Of a stretch of DNA of 10,244 nucleotides, positions 6,825 through 10,244 are shown one piece after another; positions within the stretch are counted from its first letter, which is position 1, and each line of letters opens with the position of its first letter. Under the pieces are notes generated by a model. It worked only from the letters and a program-made list of their open reading frames with translations, made no database searches and was not told the origin of the DNA. The position numbers were made by a program, and so were the translations under genes. Source of the stretch: Bacteroidota bacterium (lineage in GTDB: Bacteria > Bacteroidota > Bacteroidia > Bacteroidales > VadinHA17); contig JAEYZD010000028.1 of NCBI GenBank assembly GCA_023430725.1, positions 1 through 10,244 on the forward strand, read 5' to 3'.

Positions 6825-8491
6825 CAGCCTTTTACCTCTTTCCTGATTATCTTGAGCCTCTTCATGACGTCATTGGCACCGCGGCCAAAGTAGTCGTGCA
6901 GTAACCGGTACTCAGCGAACAGCCTGTCATATACAGCTGCATTCTCCTTTAACGGTTTGTAAGTCTGGGCTTTTACCTTGGCCATTACAGTGGCTGCTTC
7001 CATAATTGTGTCAAATCCGCCTGCTGCCTTCCCCGCAGCCACAGCACCGAACATTGCCGAACCAAGTGCAGGAGCCTGCGGCGAGCCTGAAATCTTTATT
7101 TCCCTGTTTATTACATCAGCATAGATCTGCATCACGAAGGGATTCTTCTCGGCGATACCGCCGGCGGCGTAGAACTCCCTTACGGGGACGCCATTCTCCT
7201 CGAATGTCTCGATTATCATCCTGGTGCCGAATGCTGTCGCCTCGATCAGTGCCCGGTAGATCTCCTCCGGCTTCGTAACGAGACTCATCCCTGCTATCAT
7301 TCCTGTGAGGTCGACGTCAACAAGCACCGACCTGTTTCCGTTCCACCAGTCGAGGGCCACCAGTCCGCTCTCTCCCGGTTTCAGCCTTGCAGCCTTCTCT
7401 GTCAGAAGAGTATGAAGGTCAATGCCGGCTGTATCGGCCTCTGCCCTGTAATCAGCAGGAGTGCAGTTCTCTACAAACCACTGGAAATGATCCCCCACAC
7501 AGCTCTGCCCTGCTTCGTAACCAAAGAAACCTTCTATAATTCCGTCCTCAACGACACCGCACATGCCCTGTACTTCCTTTTCAGTATCGCCAAGCAGCAT
7601 ATGGCATGTTGAGGTGCCTATGATTGCAAGCATCTTACCGGGAGTGGTTATTCCAACTGCAGGAATGGAGACATGCGCGTCAACATTTGCAACCGCCACG
7701 GCGGTGCCTTCCTTCAAACCGGTCAGTTTAGCAGCTGAGGCAGTGATGGCTCCTGCCCTGGTGCCTACAGGAAGAAGTGTGCGCGACAGTTTTTCATCAA
7801 CAAGCTTTTCCATTTTTGGATGGAGTGCCCTGAAGAATTCATTAGAGGGATAGCCTTCATGCTTGTGCCAGATTGCCTTGTACCCTGCCGTGCAGGTATT
7901 GCGTGTTTCGATGCCGGTGAGCTGCCATACAACCCAGTCTGCTGCCTCAAGGAAACGGTCAGCAGCATCATATACTTCCGGATCTTCATTTACGGTCTGC
8001 CATATTTTCGGAATCATCCATTCCGAGGAGATCTTGCCCCCGTAGCGCTTGAGGAACTTTTCGCCCCGCTCTTCAGCGATTGCATTGAGCCTGTTGGCTT
8101 CATCCTGTGCTGCATGATGCTTCCAGAGCTTGATCCATGAGTTGGGCCTGCTTTTGAATTCATCCAGGAAGCAGAGCGGTGTGCCGTCAGCCTTCACAGG
8201 CAGCACAGTACATGCGGTGAAGTCAATCCCCACTCCCGCAACCTGGTCGGGTGTCACCATCGCCATCTTCATCACCTGCGGGATTGTAACGCTGAAAACA
8301 TCCAGGTAATCCTGCGGGTGCTGCAAAGCCCAGTCAACCCCCAGAGGTGTCCCGTCAGGGAGCTTCTCATCCATCACACCGTGCCTGTATTCATGAACGG
8401 CAACTGCCACCTCCTCGCCTGTAGTGGTGTCTACCAGCACTGCTCTTCCCGAAAGGGTTCCGAAATCAACTCCAATAGTATATTTATGCAT
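6824..8491 (-). CDS. araB: Ribulokinase (L-ribulose to L-ribulose-5-phosphate)
   Basis: Cytoplasmic FGGY-family kinase using ATP on L-ribulose, the second step of L-arabinose catabolism. From the chosen start it has 555 residues, normal for AraB (about 550-566). Landmarks: nucleotide-binding GVDFGTLSGRAV at 7-18, GIDFTACT at 88-95, FKSRPNSWIKLWKHH, NVDAHVS at 269-275, IIGTSTCHML at 290-299, GYEAGQSCVGD from 324, and the C-terminal AAGGIAEKNPF that closes the ATP site. The frame is open upstream to 8566, but those 25 codons overlap araD and encode nothing family-like. The family N-terminus begins exactly at MHKYTIGVDFG. AGGAG (8494-8498) precedes this ATG with only 2 nt spacing. It lies 13 nt after araD and overlaps the next GH127 start by one base, so it sits mid-operon. 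GIIEGFFGYEAG has Glu where many homologues have Pro, probably neutral. Confidence 0.97.
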   Translation of the reverse strand: MHKYTIGVDFGTLSGRAVLVDTTTGEEVAVAVHEYRHGVMDEKLPDGTPLGVDWALQHPQDYLDVFSVTIPQVMKMAMVTPDQVAGVGIDFTACTVLPVKADGTPLCFLDEFKSRPNSWIKLWKHHAAQDEANRLNAIAEERGEKFLKRYGGKISSEWMIPKIWQTVNEDPEVYDAADRFLEAADWVVWQLTGIETRNTCTAGYKAIWHKHEGYPSNEFFRALHPKMEKLVDEKLSRTLLPVGTRAGAITASAAKLTGLKEGTAVAVANVDAHVSIPAVGITTPGKMLAIIGTSTCHMLLGDTEKEVQGMCGVVEDGIIEGFFGYEAGQSCVGDHFQWFVENCTPADYRAEADTAGIDLHTLLTEKAARLKPGESGLVALDWWNGNRSVLVDVDLTGMIAGMSLVTKPEEIYRALIEATAFGTRMIIETFEENGVPVREFYAAGGIAEKNPFVMQIYADVINREIKISGSPQAPALGSAMFGAVAAGKAAGGFDTIMEAATVMAKVKAQTYKPLKENAAVYDRLFAEYRLLHDYFGRGANDVMKRLKIIRKEVKG

Positions 8492-8504
8492 ATCTCCTGT
8501 TATT

Positions 8505-9197
8505 TTATTTTTTCTTCTGACCGTAATAGGCATTGTTGCCGTGCTTGCGCAGGTAATGCCTGTCAAGCAGATGCCTGTCTATCTCCTTCGTCTCAGCCAG
8601 GCTCGCTGACAGCAGTGCCATCCGAGCCACCTCTTCCAGTATCACCGCATTGTGGACAGCTCCGGCAGCGGTGGCTCCCCATGCAAACGGACCGTGCGAG
8701 GCCACCAGAACAGCCGGCATGGTCATAGGATCCCTCCCCTCAAGAATCTCGGCTATGACAAGACCTGTATTGTACTCATAATCATTCTCCGTCTCCTCCC
8801 TTGTAAGTTTCCTTGTGACGGGAACCGGACCGTAAAAATAGTCTGCATGGGTGGTACCCAGGCAGGGAATCGGCCTGCAGGCCTGCGCCCATGAGGTGGC
8901 ATGGGTGGAGTGCGTGTGAACAACCCCTCCGATTGCAGGAAATGCCTTATACAGAGCCCGGTGGGTGGGGGCATCGGTGGAGGGATTGAGAGTCCCCTCA
9001 ACCACATGTCCGTCAAGGTCTGTCACAACCATGTCACCGGAGGTCATCTCATCGTATGCCACTCCTGAGGGCTTTATGACCATCAGTCCTGACGCCCGGT
9101 CAATACCGCTCACATTGCCCCAGGTCATGATTATAAGGCCATGCCTGACAAGATCGAGATTGGCTTTGAAAACGTCTTCCTTTAGCTGTTCAAGCAT
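8505..9197 (-). CDS. araD: L-ribulose-5-phosphate 4-epimerase
   Basis: Cytoplasmic class II aldolase-fold epimerase converting L-ribulose-5-phosphate to D-xylulose-5-phosphate, which enters the pentose phosphate pathway. The 230 residues match the family length (E. coli AraD 231). Recognisable are TWGNVSGIDR (25-34), KPSGVAYDEM (42-51), Asp75 in NPSTDAPTH, the zinc ligands His94 and His96 in VVHTHST, the catalytic-type Asp119 in THADYF, and His168 in ASHGPF as third zinc ligand. A C-terminal Tyr pair at 224-225 is near the position of E. coli Tyr229. The related fuculose aldolases (FucA) differ at these motifs, and the araA/araB context settles the call. The start has no clear ribosome binding site. 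It lies 44 nt after araR, the widest gap inside the operon, which has no obvious promoter. Confidence 0.97.
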   Translation of the reverse strand: MLEQLKEDVFKANLDLVRHGLIIMTWGNVSGIDRASGLMVIKPSGVAYDEMTSGDMVVTDLDGHVVEGTLNPSTDAPTHRALYKAFPAIGGVVHTHSTHATSWAQACRPIPCLGTTHADYFYGPVPVTRKLTREETENDYEYNTGLVIAEILEGRDPMTMPAVLVASHGPFAWGATAAGAVHNAVILEEVARMALLSASLAETKEIDRHLLDRHYLRKHGNNAYYGQKKK

Positions 9198-9241
9198 AAT
9201 CGTTACGGTTTATTCTGTGCATGCCGGACAGGTAAGCAGTC

Positions 9242-9946
9242 TCAGCTGACAGTAAGGTTAAAGAAGAAGCCGTTCCTGGCAAGCTCCTTGTATTTCTCAA
9301 GGTTGAACCTGTAGTACCAGGCACCCTTCTTCGAGGTCTCCCTCTCCTTCTCATCCTGCTTGTCAAGCAGTTCCATGGAAAGTATCTTCTTCCTGAAGTT
9401 CCGCTTGTCAACCTGCCTGAGGTAAATGGCTTCGTAGAGATTCTGCAACTGAACAAGCGTAAACTTCTCCGGAAGAAGTTCAAAACCTACCGGATAGACT
9501 TTCACCCGTGCAACCAGTTCCTGGAGTGCCTTGTCAACCATGGCCCTGTGGTCAAAGATCAAATCAGGAAGGTTTGATATTGAGCGCCAGTGTGCTCCGT
9601 TGCTTCTTCTGATCTCAGTATCGAGTTCGTGAATCCCGATGAGTGCAAAATATGCCGTGGAGATAACCCTGGCACCTGGGTCGCGGCTTACATCGCCGTA
9701 GGTATACAGCTGTTCCATATAGAGGTCCCCGAGTCCTGTCAGCGTGCAAAGCACACGTACGGCAGCATCGTCGAGGCTTTCATTCTCCTGGACAAATCCA
9801 CCGGCAAGCGACCACTGACCGAGGGCAGGCTCAAAGCTTCTCTTGATAAGGAGAAGCTTGAGCTCCTTCTCGGCAATGTCATAACCGAAGATTATGCAGT
9901 CAACTGCAAGATAGTGCTTCGGATACTTTGAATAGATATGTGTCAT
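9242..9946 (-). CDS. araR: AraR-type NUDIX/winged-helix arabinose-responsive regulator
   Basis: Probable transcriptional regulator of L-arabinose genes, of the type described as AraR in Bacteroides thetaiotaomicron, which uses a Nudix-like domain to bind L-arabinose and a winged helix to bind DNA. The 234 residues have the Nudix-like domain at about 10-145 and the C-terminal winged helix at about 154-228 (FTLVQLQNLYEAIY, then RNFRKKILSMELL). The Nudix box begins at Gly50 and keeps Gly50, Glu56, Arg64 and Gly71, but the catalytic positions usually Glu are Val65, Thr68 and Leu69. Hydrolase activity should therefore be absent, as expected for a sensor. Its ATG overlaps the araA stop by 4 nt (ATGA), so the two are translationally coupled. 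Being inside the operon, it is probably autoregulated. Whether it represses or activates cannot be read here. NrtR-type NAD regulators share this architecture, but the context favours arabinose. Confidence 0.9.
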   Translation of the reverse strand: MTHIYSKYPKHYLAVDCIIFGYDIAEKELKLLLIKRSFEPALGQWSLAGGFVQENESLDDAAVRVLCTLTGLGDLYMEQLYTYGDVSRDPGARVISTAYFALIGIHELDTEIRRSNGAHWRSISNLPDLIFDHRAMVDKALQELVARVKVYPVGFELLPEKFTLVQLQNLYEAIYLRQVDKRNFRKKILSMELLDKQDEKERETSKKGAWYYRFNLEKYKELARNGFFFNLTVS

Positions 9947-10244
9947 AGACCCTTATTCAGCGTGTAGTACAGGTCATTCCACCTCAGCTCCTTCCTGAAT
10001 TGTCCGATTTCACAGTTTTCATCTATCAATACATACTCCGTTCCCGTCATCTCTGCAAAATCAGCCATATGTTCGGCTGTGAGAGCCTGGCTGAAGCTGG
10101 TGTGGTGTGCACCACCGGCATAGATCCATGCAGCTGCGGCTGTCTTGAGATCCGGATAGGGCTTCCAGAGTACGCTTGCCACGGGAAGCTTCGGCATGGC
10201 CGGACACTCAACAACTTTCATGGTAGTTACTATAAGCCTGAAAC
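9943..10244 (-). CDS. araA: L-arabinose isomerase, C-terminal end (5' part beyond window)
   Basis: C-terminal 99 residues of L-arabinose isomerase, which converts L-arabinose to L-ribulose in the cytoplasm with a divalent metal, usually manganese. The frame is open to the window edge, where FRLIV matches the family, so the ATG at 10221 is internal and not a start. Typical AraA features are PKLPVASVLWKPYPDL, WIYAGGAHHTSFS (with the His pair that supplies a metal ligand, His450 in E. coli), FAEMTGTEYVLID and the closing LRWNDLYYTLNKGL. Full-length AraA is about 500 residues, so some 400 are missing. The stop TGA overlaps the araR ATG. As first visible gene of the operon, it places the main promoter to the right of the window. 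Confidence 0.96.
   Translation of the reverse strand, partial: FRLIVTTMKVVECPAMPKLPVASVLWKPYPDLKTAAAAWIYAGGAHHTSFSQALTAEHMADFAEMTGTEYVLIDENCEIGQFRKELRWNDLYYTLNKGL

Noticed and set aside
8492..8566. A 25-codon upstream extension of araB
   Set aside because: It overlaps the end of araD, has no family similarity, and the conserved ribulokinase N-terminus starts exactly at the ATG at 8491.
10219..10221. ATG at 10221 as the start of a 92-codon gene
   Set aside because: The frame continues upstream to the edge with the AraA-like residues FRLIV, so this Met is internal to a cut L-arabinose isomerase.
1..10244. Mobile element, CRISPR array, defence island, tRNA or rRNA
   Set aside because: I saw no transposase or integrase motifs, regularly spaced repeats, cloverleaf or rRNA-like sequence. 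The window is nearly filled by recognised metabolic genes, so I do not claim a wholly new system.

Overview
The window looks like part of a Bacteroidota (probably Bacteroidales) polysaccharide and arabinose utilisation locus. The evidence is a SusC-type TonB-dependent receptor with the N-terminal carboxypeptidase-like domain and plug signature of that phylum, two lipoprotein GH127 glycosidases, a NUDIX-type arabinose regulator of the Bacteroides AraR kind, and AT-rich gene starts that mostly lack Shine-Dalgarno sequences. Base composition is close to half GC by eye. I cannot name a genus. Every gene I can support lies on the minus strand, so transcription runs from high to low coordinates.

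Right to left, the layout is: the 3' end of araA (L-arabinose isomerase, 9943-10244, cut by the window edge); araR (NUDIX/winged-helix regulator, 9242-9946, overlapping araA by 4 nt); araD (L-ribulose-5-phosphate 4-epimerase, 8505-9197); araB (ribulokinase, 6824-8491); a GH127 lipoprotein (4827-6824, overlapping araB by 1 nt); and a second, longer GH127 lipoprotein with a C-terminal F5/8 type C-like domain (2397-4817, 9 nt after the first). The close packing suggests one operon, araA-araR-araD-araB-GH127-GH127, whose promoter is outside the window. A 252-nt AT-rich gap (2145-2396) follows. It contains promoter-like elements and several short palindromes but no convincing terminator. Beyond it a susC gene starts at 2144 and runs off the left edge with about 714 codons visible. 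A susD partner would be expected beyond that edge but is not seen.

Together the genes form a short pathway. The SusC receptor would import arabinose-containing oligosaccharides across the outer membrane. The GH127 enzymes would release L-arabinose from beta-L-arabinofuranoside caps, one possibly at the cell surface and the other possibly in the periplasm. AraA, AraB and AraD would convert cytoplasmic L-arabinose through L-ribulose and L-ribulose-5-phosphate to D-xylulose-5-phosphate. AraR would sense arabinose and control the locus. No sugar transporter of the inner membrane, RNA gene, mobile element, CRISPR array or phage gene is visible.

I found no evidence for a wholly new system. The points most worth a second look are the repeat-bearing intergenic region before susC, the likely different localisation of the two GH127 paralogues, and the catalytically dead Nudix box of the regulator encoded inside the operon it probably controls.
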